A DNA stretch of 64,000 nt from an uncultured Clostridia bacterium (GTDB taxonomy: Bacteria > Bacillota > Clostridia > Oscillospirales > Acutalibacteraceae): NCBI GenBank assembly GCA_947623205.1, contig CANQGM010000005.1, positions 1-64,000 on the forward strand. Direction: 5' to 3'. The notes under the pieces were generated by a model that was not told where the DNA came from, searched no databases, and worked only from the letters and a program-made list of their open reading frames with translations. Positions 1-9,900 of this stretch are shown here, in pieces (positions within the stretch are counted from its first letter, which is position 1; the number at the start of each line of letters is the position of its first letter). The translations under genes and the position numbers were made by a program.

Positions 1-3000
1 GTATTGAGCATGTCATATTTTTCGTCAGAATAAATTTGACCGAGCCTATACCAGGCATGAGAGATATTTTTATCTGCCGCTTTTTCGAAATGGTCTATTG
101 CTTGTGGTATGTCGTTTTTTTCAAGACTGACATTACCTAATTTGTAGTTAGCATACGGATTACCAAGTTCTGCAGAAACTTGATAATAAAGAAGGGATTT
201 TTCTGTATCTTGTGTAATCTCTTTACCGTCATCATATAAAACTGCAAGTTTATATGCTGCCGAGTCATTTCCGTTTAATGTTGATTTACCAAGCCAATGT
301 ACAGCTTTATCTATGTTTTTATCAACACCTAATCCGTTTAGATAAATTAAACCAATTCGATATTCTGCTGTTGCGCTGCTGTTTTTTTCTTCTGCTTTTT
401 CATAACCGTTCAAAGCTGCAGCGTAATATTTATTTGACTTATTAATATTCAAAATGTTGTATTTTTCAGTGACATATATGTAACCGAGTTGATAAGAAGC
501 ATCGGGATTTCCTTGCTCTGCTGCTTTTTCAAACCATTTTACAGCTTCAGTTATGTTTATATCCGTTCCTTTTCCATTAAGATACATATCTGCAATACGT
601 ATTTCATTAAAAACGTCGTGACCATTCTGTTCCTGCTGTAACAGTTTGTCTAGTGCTTTTTGGTATAAAGAATAAATATCATTGTCGGATTTCTGAAATG
701 TATCGGGGTTGTTATCATAGAGCTTTGCAAGGTCATAATTTGCAAGGGGAACTCTGTTTATTGCTTTCAAAAAATATTGCTCAGCTTTAATTATGTCAGC
801 ATTTGTACCTTCTCCTTTAAGATACATTTTTGCAATACGATAATCTGCATAACTATTTTTTGCCTCGCTTGCAGTAAGGTAAAATGAAAATGCTTTTTCA
901 TAATCCTTATTAACACCTAATCCGTAATAATATTGATTACCTATATAATAATTTGCGTGAGTATAACCGTTTTCTGCTGCAAGTAAAAATGTCTGATAGG
1001 ATTTAAAATAGTCCTGTTCAACACCTTCACCTTTTAGGTACATACGACCCATTAAATATTCTTTATAAGCGTCTGATTTTGGTACTTTTATTTGATAACT
1101 TAGCTCATTAAAACCGCTATTAAGGTCATTAAAAAAACTGCTGTTTTTTATTTCATTCCAAAAACTATAGAATGATTTATTACAATAGAAATGTCCAAGT
1201 TCATTATCTGTTTCTATTCCATCAGCACCATATAGATAAATTTGACCGAGCCTGTATGACGCCATACTATCATGAAATTGGTCTGCCGCAATTCCGTACC
1301 ACATAACAGCCTGTGAAATATCTCTTTCTACACCTTTGCCATAGTTGTAACAGTCAGCAAGATTTCTGCATATTTCACCGGTTCTGGTTGATAAACCATT
1401 TGCCAAAATTGTAAGTGACTTAAAGTTTTTTACTGATTCTTCATCAGATTCAAAAATCAGAGAGCCGAATATTTCTCGCAATTCAGGATTCTCAGGCTCA
1501 GGAGAATAAAAAATTTGCTCAGGGTATTGCTTCATGTATTTTTTGACCGGATCATAACGTGATGAATTGCTATATTCATTTTCTTTGGAAGTAGAAGGGA
1601 GAAGAACATTATTTGCATTTAAATTATATTTAATGTCAGGAGAATAGGGAGTTCGGTCTGTGTAATGGTTCATATTTTTTTCATCAAGGTCATGGTGTGA
1701 CGAATTAAAATCTCCGGTTTCTTTGGGAACAGGGGAGGGAATATTGTTTGCATTTAAATTATCTTTAATATCAGAATAAGACGTATCTGAGAAATTATCA
1801 TTTGTATAGGTGTTAGATATATTATTAATATCAGCAGGCGACTGTTGTTCATTTATTTTGCCGTCTCTTATTTTTTTGGCTTGATTTAAGATGGTATTTT
1901 TAATTTTGGTAAAATCAGAAACCATTTCAATTGACGGAACTTCAGGGAGTTTGTCTTTAACATAATATTTATGAAGGTTATATTTTTCAACACACCAGTT
2001 AGTGTATAAATCTGATAATTGGCTGTTGTTTTTTACAAGAGTTTTTTCAATGTCATTTACAAGTGCTTTTATTTCTTTTGGCATATATCCATATTCAAGT
2101 TTTCCGTGAGAAGGGATATTATCAGCTAAATTCAGCATTTTGTTAATTAAATCATTAAGGTTTTTGTCGGTAATATATTTGTTTGGATTTTTCAGTAATT
2201 CATCCAGTGTTTTCTCTGCTTTTTCTTTAAGTTCATCACGATAAAAGTCTTTTTCAATATAAGATTCAAGTCTTTCATTTTTAAAAATTTGTGTTACAAG
2301 TTTTGATTTTAAATTTGTTATGCTTTTTTTTGCTCTTTCATTAAAAAAACCTTCATTGGGGTCGATTGAGTAAACCAACAAGTGTATATGCGGATGATGA
2401 GTAGTATTATGCATGGCTGCATACCATCTTAAATTTGCAGGTTTAATATTATGCGCTTTTGCAATTGTATCAATGTTTGCCATAATTAAGTCACGCCAAG
2501 GTTTTTGAGAATCATAACCGAGGGCATTGGCATCCTCTCTTCTTAACGATAGTATATGAGTCCAAATATTTCCATCGTGTGTTGAAATTTCATCCGTTGC
2601 TTTTTGTAAGTCTACATTTTTGAATGATGAGAATAGTCCGTGTTCCCCAACTCTTACGGCACCAGGTCGTTTGGCGACATATTCAACATAATTAGCTACC
2701 TCATCAAAACCTCCTTTTATTAAAAGTTCTTCCGATAAACGAGAAATCAGCTCCGACGCATTTTTTATTGTCGGAGCTGATATATAGTCATCATATTCAA
2801 GGGGAACGTCCTCATTTATTTTATAATTAATTGATTTTAACAGCCTGTTTATAGTATCAATTTGTTTTTCGGTTGCAGGGCGATTACTGTTATTATAAAA
2901 ATTAATTGTCTCAATGCCTTTTTGTGCGGACAAACGGGCAGCTTCATCAAATGAATTATCTGTTAAAATTTCTTCGGTCATGCGTGTAATTAATTTTAAT

Positions 3001-3293
3001 GCATTTCTTCTTGAAGAGTCTAATTCATATTCTTTTAACTCAAGAAAATTTACGGATATATTATTATCTTCAAAAGTTTTGAGCAGTTCGTTTATGCTTC
3101 CCTTTTGTCTGTATGTAGCAGGAAGGTCATCTGAGTCATTTGTAATAAGATTATAATCAACTGTTTCACGTGTAGCCATATAGTCAATTAGATTTTGTAT
3201 ATGCTCTGCGCTGAGAGCATAATCGCTTAGTTCTTCACCAGGTTTTGCAACATGAAAAAATCTTGTTTGGAGAATAAAACGTGCGCCTTGCAT
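1..3293 (-). CDS. MOB relaxase (MobL/MobP-like) with C-terminal Sel1-like repeats, partial (runs off left edge)
   Basis: Hand translation from ATG at 3293 (MQGARFILQTRFFHVAKPGEELSDYALSAEHIQNLIDYMATRETVDYN...) is open to the left edge. Relaxase histidine motif NTTHHPHIHLLVYS near 2400. C-terminal half is Sel1-type repeats (e.g. AEYRIGLIYLNGLGVDKNIDKAVHWLGKS). Absent from the ORF track, probably because no stop lies in the window. Confidence 0.85.
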   Translation of the reverse strand, partial: MQGARFILQTRFFHVAKPGEELSDYALSAEHIQNLIDYMATRETVDYNLITNDSDDLPATYRQKGSINELLKTFEDNNISVNFLELKEYELDSSRRNALKLITRMTEEILTDNSFDEAARLSAQKGIETINFYNNSNRPATEKQIDTINRLLKSINYKINEDVPLEYDDYISAPTIKNASELISRLSEELLIKGGFDEVANYVEYVAKRPGAVRVGEHGLFSSFKNVDLQKATDEISTHDGNIWTHILSLRREDANALGYDSQKPWRDLIMANIDTIAKAHNIKPANLRWYAAMHNTTHHPHIHLLVYSIDPNEGFFNERAKKSITNLKSKLVTQIFKNERLESYIEKDFYRDELKEKAEKTLDELLKNPNKYITDKNLNDLINKMLNLADNIPSHGKLEYGYMPKEIKALVNDIEKTLVKNNSQLSDLYTNWCVEKYNLHKYYVKDKLPEVPSIEMVSDFTKIKNTILNQAKKIRDGKINEQQSPADINNISNTYTNDNFSDTSYSDIKDNLNANNIPSPVPKETGDFNSSHHDLDEKNMNHYTDRTPYSPDIKYNLNANNVLLPSTSKENEYSNSSRYDPVKKYMKQYPEQIFYSPEPENPELREIFGSLIFESDEESVKNFKSLTILANGLSTRTGEICRNLADCYNYGKGVERDISQAVMWYGIAADQFHDSMASYRLGQIYLYGADGIETDNELGHFYCNKSFYSFWNEIKNSSFFNDLNSGFNELSYQIKVPKSDAYKEYLMGRMYLKGEGVEQDYFKSYQTFLLAAENGYTHANYYIGNQYYYGLGVNKDYEKAFSFYLTASEAKNSYADYRIAKMYLKGEGTNADIIKAEQYFLKAINRVPLANYDLAKLYDNNPDTFQKSDNDIYSLYQKALDKLLQQEQNGHDVFNEIRIADMYLNGKGTDINITEAVKWFEKAAEQGNPDASYQLGYIYVTEKYNILNINKSNKYYAAALNGYEKAEEKNSSATAEYRIGLIYLNGLGVDKNIDKAVHWLGKSTLNGNDSAAYKLAVLYDDGKEITQDTEKSLLYYQVSAELGNPYANYKLGNVSLEKNDIPQAIDHFEKAADKNISHAWYRLGQIYSDEKYDMLN

Positions 3294-3304
3294 TGTATTC
3301 ACTC

Positions 3305-3745
3305 CTATTTCTGAGCATCGTAAATATTAATAATTCCTTTAGTGGCTTTGACGTCATTCACAGCAGTATGACGCATTTTTTCATATTCATTCTTGCTTAT
3401 GTCAAAATGCATTGCAATGAGGCGTGTGAGCAGGTTTATTTCTACGGCCTCTTTAAATTGCAGATGTGCAACGCGGTCTGATAAAGAGTTAATCATACCA
3501 TCTATTTTCTGACCAATAATTGAACACAAATAATCCTGATTTAATTCTGAAGTCATATATCCATAATAAAAGTCAACTGCTGCTTCTATAATTTGATTGC
3601 GACTAAGAGTATTTTGTGTTTCAATTGCTTGAAGACTTTTAATTTTATTCAATGTTAAAGTGGGTAAAGATACCGTAACTTGATATTTTTTGCTGGGTAA
3701 AGTAGATTTAGTTATGGAATTCTTTTTTAAAACCTCATTCATCAA
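3305..3745 (-). CDS. Relaxosome accessory / RHH-like protein
   Basis: 146 aa directly upstream of the relaxase; contains SLPTLTLNKIKSLQAIETQNTLSRNQIIEAAVDFYYGY, ribbon-helix-helix-like. Confidence 0.5.
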   Translation of the reverse strand: MMNEVLKKNSITKSTLPSKKYQVTVSLPTLTLNKIKSLQAIETQNTLSRNQIIEAAVDFYYGYMTSELNQDYLCSIIGQKIDGMINSLSDRVAHLQFKEAVEINLLTRLIAMHFDISKNEYEKMRHTAVNDVKATKGIINIYDAQK

Positions 3746-3771
3746 ATATCACCTTTTTAACTGTTATTTGT

Positions 3772-4032
3772 TTACTCATAATTTTCCATCGTTATTGCTT
3801 TTAATTTTTCCTGAATATCTTTAGAATAGTTGCCTGATATAACATAAGACAGATAATGCTCAACTGCGAAGACAATGATATTGCTGCGACTTTGATTGTG
3901 TGTCAGATCTTTAAGTAGATCAATTTGTTTATATGTCTTTTTGGGAAGTGATAAGGCTGTCTGAAATGTTTTGCTTTCAGGAATGCTTTTATCGTTTCCT
4001 ATTTCTATACTATAAGTCTTTTTCTTTGACAT
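3772..4032 (-). CDS. Small RHH-like DNA-binding protein
   Basis: 86 aa; TALSLPKKTYKQIDLLKDLTHNQSRSNIIVFAVEHYLSY resembles the adjacent 146 aa protein. Confidence 0.5.
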   Translation of the reverse strand: MSKKKTYSIEIGNDKSIPESKTFQTALSLPKKTYKQIDLLKDLTHNQSRSNIIVFAVEHYLSYVISGNYSKDIQEKLKAITMENYE

Positions 4033-4044
4033 TTTGACTTCTCC

Positions 4045-4614
4045 TTAGTCTGAATTTGTTGTAATGGAGTCAACTCCATTTATTTTCCACTTGTCAACAT
4101 CGTACACAAGATTAAAAGTGTAAAATACATTATTGTTTTTTATTTCATCTTTGTAGATAACGGTTTGCTTGCAAATTGCAATAACTTCTATATTATCTGA
4201 AGGCAAAGAGTTTTCAGAATAATACAGTTTGTCAAGTCCGGTCGACTGCTCATAGTCATCATCTGACTTTTGATGACCCGTTTGTGATAATAATTCGTTA
4301 TAGTAACTTTCTGTTATAATATTCTCTACTTTGTAGATATTGTCTGTTGCAGAGCCGCTATATGACAAATATTTTTCACAATATGTATTAACTGCACTTT
4401 CAAGCGTATCGTCATAAATTTTACTTGCATCTGCAAGTTCTTGTTTGAGTAAATTGTTTTCTTCTATAATATTATCAATGTCTACAGTAGTTTGTACTGT
4501 ATCTGAAGAAGCAGCTATAGGCTGTGTAACAGTTACGTTATTATCACAGCCTGTCATTGAAAATATTAAAATAAGAATACTTAAAGTTAGTAAAATGAAT
4601 AATACTTTTTTCAT
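4045..4614 (-). CDS. Lipoprotein of conjugation region
   Basis: Lipobox-like N-terminus MKKVLFILLTLSILILIFSMTGCDNN, then a soluble domain. Confidence 0.6.
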   Translation of the reverse strand: MKKVLFILLTLSILILIFSMTGCDNNVTVTQPIAASSDTVQTTVDIDNIIEENNLLKQELADASKIYDDTLESAVNTYCEKYLSYSGSATDNIYKVENIITESYYNELLSQTGHQKSDDDYEQSTGLDKLYYSENSLPSDNIEVIAICKQTVIYKDEIKNNNVFYTFNLVYDVDKWKINGVDSITTNSD

Positions 4615-4629
4615 TAATTTATCCTTTCC

Positions 4630-4656
4630 GCAAGTGTCCCTTCGAGGGACACTTGC
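4630..4656. repeat. ICE palindromic repeat copy 1
   Basis: GCAAGTGTCCCT-TCG-AGGGACACTTGC, 12-bp perfect stem. Confidence 0.9.
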
Positions 4657-4661
4657 TGCTT

Positions 4662-5984
4662 TTAGTCATCAGATTTTATGTTTAGATCAATAAATTTATC
4701 ATTTGTAAGGTTCTTAAGGTAATTGTACGTCCAGGTACGCCTTGATTGATAGTTATAATTACTGTCACTCCATGCACGCTGTGAGTTATAAATCGCGTCA
4801 AGCGACATACTACCTGTTACACCGTGCAAAACACCGTGGCGGCCGTTTCCATATACATTTGCATTAAATGATGATGTTCCCCACTGATTGAGAATATCGC
4901 AACAGTAAACAATAGCTTTGTTTTCTGTTAATTTATTATCCTTGCAAATATCTATGTATGTTTGTGCATCTTCAAGTGAATTGCTGTCCTGTGCCTCTTT
5001 CCCTGCATCCGTAAGCAACATTGCTTTTATACAACTACAAGCACTTGAACCGGGTATATAATTGGACCAGTCAGAACCGTTACTTATGGCATTCATAACA
5101 GAATTTCCTGTTGAGGAATAAGATGTTGCAATAGAACTAATCTGAAGGCTGTTATTATTATACGCCTTTTGTAACAAGCTTAATGCTTTATTGCCATGCC
5201 AACCGTAGACGCCAATAGAAACGGCCCCGTTATCGTTAGCGATAACAGAGCCGTAATTACTTGTATCTATTTCGTCATATAAGACGCCGACTTCATTATG
5301 ACAAATTACATTTCTTGTTACTTTATTTAAGCCTGTTGAAACTGTTTCAGATGCGCCTACGGCTCCGTAACATGCAATAGTATCATTGTTAATAGACATA
5401 GTATATTTATTAACATAACTTACAGAGGCCCAGTTTGAAGTTGCTCCGTTGTATTCGTTGCCGGCTATAACTGTTATTGTGTTATCTTTCACTTCAACGA
5501 CAACACCTACATGAGCGACAAAATTTGTAGAGGCGTAATTTGCTCTGCCGTCATAATTAAAAAACACAGGATTTCCTACTCGTGGAGTATATCCTGATGC
5601 GGCCGTTTTCAATTTTCCTTTACTTTTTAGATTTTCTGTCCAGGTGTTTGTAACAGAAGCGTAGCCACTATCATCAATACCGGCTTCCTCATAACAATAT
5701 CCTGCAAAAAAGCAACACCAATCAACCACACCAAAATTAAAATATGAACAATATTTTTCACCTTGACAACTGAACCCTGCGTCTTCAGGTGTATGATTTT
5801 GCCAATATTCATATTCTTTAACGGCAATATTTGCCGCTTCGGATGAATTACCTTGCAGAACATATAAATAAAAAAAGATTATCATTATAAAAAAAACGAT
5901 GATTCCAGTTATAATACCAATCAGTGTGTTTCTTGCTTTTTTGTTTTTAAGGATTAAAACAAGGTATTTTGCGGCAGTTGTCAT
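4662..5984 (-). CDS. Membrane-anchored CHAP-type cell-wall hydrolase (VirB1/CwlT-like role)
   Basis: N-terminal TM helix; WCCFFAGYCYEEAGI ... VAHVGVVVEVKDNTITVIAGNEYNG typical of CHAP Cys/His; located beside the VirB4 gene. Confidence 0.75.
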   Translation of the reverse strand: MTTAAKYLVLILKNKKARNTLIGIITGIIVFFIMIIFFYLYVLQGNSSEAANIAVKEYEYWQNHTPEDAGFSCQGEKYCSYFNFGVVDWCCFFAGYCYEEAGIDDSGYASVTNTWTENLKSKGKLKTAASGYTPRVGNPVFFNYDGRANYASTNFVAHVGVVVEVKDNTITVIAGNEYNGATSNWASVSYVNKYTMSINNDTIACYGAVGASETVSTGLNKVTRNVICHNEVGVLYDEIDTSNYGSVIANDNGAVSIGVYGWHGNKALSLLQKAYNNNSLQISSIATSYSSTGNSVMNAISNGSDWSNYIPGSSACSCIKAMLLTDAGKEAQDSNSLEDAQTYIDICKDNKLTENKAIVYCCDILNQWGTSSFNANVYGNGRHGVLHGVTGSMSLDAIYNSQRAWSDSNYNYQSRRTWTYNYLKNLTNDKFIDLNIKSDD

Positions 5985-8428
5985 TAACGACCACCTGCCT
6001 CGCCAAATAACGCAGCTTTATGAGGTGGTGCAATAACGTGTAAGTGATATCTTTCATTGCCGCAGCGATACAAACAATGTCCTCTGTTTGGGGGTTCAAT
6101 TAATTTCCATTCGGCATCGGTAACATTGGTTATATTTATATAACTCTTAATATTAACTACACCGGGATAGAAAAGAAATTGATGTGTAGGAATAGAGAAG
6201 AATGGTTTTGTGTATTCTTTGATTTCGGGCAGCATTAAATCTTCAAGATTCTGTGAAGCTATTACAAGATTGCTGTCCTTTTTACGTCCGCGCTTTACAA
6301 ATGAGCGCAGATAAAGAATAACAATTAGATTTTTAATAAGTTCGTGCAATTCATCAACAACGATAACGCTATTACCCTCAGTCAAGAACTTATGCTGCAT
6401 AAAGGATAAGATATTAAAGTACATTGCATTTTTTAGATTTTCATTTGTATTTAATAAATCCTTAACATCAAAGTTGATGTGTTGTGCATTAGGTATATTA
6501 GTATATCCGTTGAAAAATACAGAATCGGTACCAACACAGATTGAACGAATACCGAGCGCAAGAGAACGTAAATTGTCTTTAGTATAAAGTACTTCTTTTC
6601 CGCTCATTTTTGCTATCTCATCATATAGGTTAAGCTGACGCTCAATTTCATTAAACAAATCGGATGGAATAGGAAAATCGGTAGATGTTAATTTATTGAA
6701 GTTGGTGTTGTCTGTAATGTGAAATTTCTTATACACTTCTTCCAGCATAATTTCAAGAGTATCAAGTTCCTGGCTGCTTAGTTCAGGATTATATGTTCTG
6801 AAAAAATCACGCAAAAAAGCAATGTGCTGAGAAATTATTGTTTTACATTTAAATGCAACCGGTTCATCGTCTGTATATTCGTTATCGGATATATCATTTA
6901 TTAACCTGGGTTCAAGAAAATTAATAAAGTATCTACCTGACATCATATTAAGATTTGTTCCGCCGAGATTTCGGGTTAAATCAATCATTTCTCTGTCTGA
7001 GTCTATGCTGTAAAGATTTTTCCCTTGCTGGCGGAACAGACAGATTAAAAGTTTTATTAAATATGACTTGCCCTCACCTGAATTGCCGAATATCGCTATG
7101 TGCCCGTTAGTTTTATCACTGTCTCGTTTATCAAAATCGACAAGTAGGTTGCTTCCATGAACATCCTTGCCAATAAATAGTCCCTTTAAATCCGTTTTAC
7201 CAGAATAAGAAAAAGGAAATAAATTAGCAACACTTGCGGCGGGTAAAACACGAGTGAACTCTCGACCGAACATATCAAGACCAAACGGGCAAACAGATGC
7301 AAAGCCATCACGCTGTTGCAGGTATAGATAATCAGGTATAATATGGTTTAAAGTAATAATTCTGCCGACAGTTGTCTTAAGCTCTTTTAACTTTTCAAGG
7401 GAGTTTGCGATAAGCTCAATATATACAGAACAGTGGATAAATTGTTCTTTGGTCTTATGGGACTCTCTCAGTAGTTGCTCCATTTCGGTTAAATTTTCAT
7501 CACTTTGTACCTTTTTGGTTATATCATTTTCACTGTTAAATATATTTCTGTTACGCCGTTCTGCTTTATTAAATATTTTATCTTGTTCGGATGGTTGAAC
7601 AAGCTGATTATATATATGAAGCGTAACACCGTCAGTTTCACCCAGGTCTTTTAACAGCGCAAGGTCTTCAGTACTTGTCTTATAACTCTTAATAGCCCAA
7701 ACTGAACGAAAAGTATTTCCAATTATGTAATAATCTCTGTGTTTGAAATCCATTAATGATGGAGCAACTATATCAACAAAATCTTTAAGATTGTATTCAT
7801 CTTTATCAAGTTTATATTTTTCTCCATCGTAGTCCTGTAAAACATTTTCATAAACATTTTGCTCAAGGTAAATAGCTATCATCTTTTTTATAACGTCCTT
7901 GTTTGCAAAACTTATGTTAAAATTGTGTTCATGGCACATTTGAATAACATTATTAACGGATTGAATTCGGGAATTCTCGTCAACGTTTAAGCTAAACTTT
8001 AACACAAGAAAGAATATACGACTTGTTGCCATACTTATACGTATATTATCAGTATATTTTATATCCTCCGAATCAAGAGCAGCAATAGCCGCATTGTTTT
8101 CATTAATTTTTAATTTTTCAAGATAGTGAAGATTTGTATCATAGTTTTGTGCACTGTTAAGACAAAGAATTTCTGACTGTGGAAGCTGTGCAATTATAGC
8201 TGATAAAGAATTAATAAAACCAAGCGTTATATTATATGACAATACACTAATGTTTTTTGGCATTACTTCAATATAATAAATTGCTTGATTCCTTGTAGTT
8301 ATAATGCAAGTCTCCGTAATTTCTTTAATATCAAAAAAACTTTGCACTTTATCATTGTTATTGCGTGCCTGCTTTTCAATTTTATGTTTTTGTTTTATTT
8401 CATTTCTTGCCAAGAATATCACCTCCAT
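5984..8428 (-). CDS. VirB4/TraE-family conjugation ATPase
   Basis: Walker A FGNSGEGKSYLIKLL, Walker B VIVVDELHEL; ~810 aa. Confidence 0.9.
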   Translation of the reverse strand: MEVIFLARNEIKQKHKIEKQARNNNDKVQSFFDIKEITETCIITTRNQAIYYIEVMPKNISVLSYNITLGFINSLSAIIAQLPQSEILCLNSAQNYDTNLHYLEKLKINENNAAIAALDSEDIKYTDNIRISMATSRIFFLVLKFSLNVDENSRIQSVNNVIQMCHEHNFNISFANKDVIKKMIAIYLEQNVYENVLQDYDGEKYKLDKDEYNLKDFVDIVAPSLMDFKHRDYYIIGNTFRSVWAIKSYKTSTEDLALLKDLGETDGVTLHIYNQLVQPSEQDKIFNKAERRNRNIFNSENDITKKVQSDENLTEMEQLLRESHKTKEQFIHCSVYIELIANSLEKLKELKTTVGRIITLNHIIPDYLYLQQRDGFASVCPFGLDMFGREFTRVLPAASVANLFPFSYSGKTDLKGLFIGKDVHGSNLLVDFDKRDSDKTNGHIAIFGNSGEGKSYLIKLLICLFRQQGKNLYSIDSDREMIDLTRNLGGTNLNMMSGRYFINFLEPRLINDISDNEYTDDEPVAFKCKTIISQHIAFLRDFFRTYNPELSSQELDTLEIMLEEVYKKFHITDNTNFNKLTSTDFPIPSDLFNEIERQLNLYDEIAKMSGKEVLYTKDNLRSLALGIRSICVGTDSVFFNGYTNIPNAQHINFDVKDLLNTNENLKNAMYFNILSFMQHKFLTEGNSVIVVDELHELIKNLIVILYLRSFVKRGRKKDSNLVIASQNLEDLMLPEIKEYTKPFFSIPTHQFLFYPGVVNIKSYINITNVTDAEWKLIEPPNRGHCLYRCGNERYHLHVIAPPHKAALFGEAGGR

Positions 8429-8685
8429 TTTAATAGCAAAGTGTCTGTTATTAAATACCTAATATACAGTTTGACAAGTTTTGTTATGGAGTAGTTATCA
8501 ACTACTTTTGCTGAAACTATTGCATAAAAGATAAGAATAGCGAAAAAGAACCATGTCCGCAGGGTTAAGAAAGAAATAATGCTTATGATAAACACACCAA
8601 GAAGTATTACAAGATCTTTTCCGTTCCAGTATTTCGCAAAAAGATTTACAGCCGTTAAGTTATCGGGATAGAAAAATTTTTTCAA
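8419..8685 (-). CDS. PrgI/VirB3-like small membrane protein
   Basis: 88 aa with TM segments immediately upstream of virB4. Confidence 0.5.
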   Translation of the reverse strand: MKKFFYPDNLTAVNLFAKYWNGKDLVILLGVFIISIISFLTLRTWFFFAILIFYAIVSAKVVDNYSITKLVKLYIRYLITDTLLLKWR

Positions 8686-8699
8686 GTTATTGCCTCCTA

Positions 8700-9545
8700 T
8701 TAGTGCGCAAAAGAACGTACAATTGATGTAACGCCGCTTGCAGCAAATATAGCTTGTGTAGCATTTGTTCTCATACTTGTATCTAATCCAAATTGTTGTG
8801 CTATTCTCGGCACTTCAGCTGCAGCAAGCATTATTCCTGCAGCAAGTATAAGATCGCCAAAGTCTGCACCAGCATTTGTACTGTAGACAACCGCGCCCAA
8901 AACAATAAGTATATTTGACATAAATGATGTAATACATATTCCTATAACTTGTTTGCACCAGCCGGAAAAGGAGTCCATATATCCGCGCGGAACGGAGAAC
9001 ATATGAATAGAACCTATAAACATTAATGTTACTAAAATGCCTCCGCGCTTGATATTTGCGAGAAAAACTCTAAGCACACAGATAAACATGATTATAAAAA
9101 AGATGGGCCACCCAAATCCGGAAAAAAAATTAGTGGTATCACCTGAGTTAAAATTATAAACAAATTTAATTGTTGCATTAATTGTAAATGCTTTACATAT
9201 CATATTGCAAATATCATTTGTGAATTTTAACAGAAGAACAGGTAATGTTGTAATACAGCATGAAGCAAGCAGTCCTTTTATTATATTTAAAAATAAATCG
9301 GGTACGGAATTACCTCGTCCCTCTTGAGAATTAACGCCAAATTCAAAAATAGCAAACGCAATACCCATAATATAAAACATAATGCCCAGAGATGATATAA
9401 ACCAAAGTAATGAATTTACCATACTGTTGCTAAAAATGCTTGTGGTAAAATTATTATTATAATTAAATAGGTCAGTAATCCATTTGCTAGCTGTTATACC
9501 CAGCCCTTCGCTTGGATTAGAAAACAAAAAATCCCAAAACGACAT
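8700..9545 (-). CDS. VirB6/TrbL-like polytopic membrane protein
   Basis: Multiple TM helices. The ORF track begins at 9638, but MSFWDFLFSNPSEGLG at 9545 avoids overlap with the upstream gene. Confidence 0.65.
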   Translation of the reverse strand: MSFWDFLFSNPSEGLGITASKWITDLFNYNNNFTTSIFSNSMVNSLLWFISSLGIMFYIMGIAFAIFEFGVNSQEGRGNSVPDLFLNIIKGLLASCCITTLPVLLLKFTNDICNMICKAFTINATIKFVYNFNSGDTTNFFSGFGWPIFFIIMFICVLRVFLANIKRGGILVTLMFIGSIHMFSVPRGYMDSFSGWCKQVIGICITSFMSNILIVLGAVVYSTNAGADFGDLILAAGIMLAAAEVPRIAQQFGLDTSMRTNATQAIFAASGVTSIVRSFAH

Positions 9546-9550
9546 AACAA

Positions 9551-9889
9551 TCACAACCCAAACCAACCAAAGAAACTTGCTGACGCAAATAATGAACATG
9601 CAACAGTAGCACCGAAAGCAATTCCAATTGTTTTCCACCCTATTGGTTCTCCGCTGCGATGATTTTCAAGAAGGCCGCCAATTAATTTTGTGCATGCAAC
9701 AATCAAGCAAATTAGAGCACCCAGTGCAAAGCCTGCGGTAGCAATAGATTTAGCCTGTTTTTTTACTTCATCAAAGACCTTATTTAATCCGCCTGAGACA
9801 TCGGCTACTGCATTTGCCTGAATCATTGCAGAAGTAATAAGTACAGATATTACAGACAATACTGTTATAAATTTTTTCTTAATTTTCAT
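9551..9889 (-). CDS. Maff2/VirB2-like small membrane protein
   Basis: 112 aa, signal sequence plus two TM segments (IATAGFALGALICLIVACTKLIGGLLENHRSGEPIGWKTIGIAFGATVACSLF). Confidence 0.6.
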   Translation of the reverse strand: MKIKKKFITVLSVISVLITSAMIQANAVADVSGGLNKVFDEVKKQAKSIATAGFALGALICLIVACTKLIGGLLENHRSGEPIGWKTIGIAFGATVACSLFASASFFGWFGL

Positions 9890-9900
9890 AAAAACACTCC

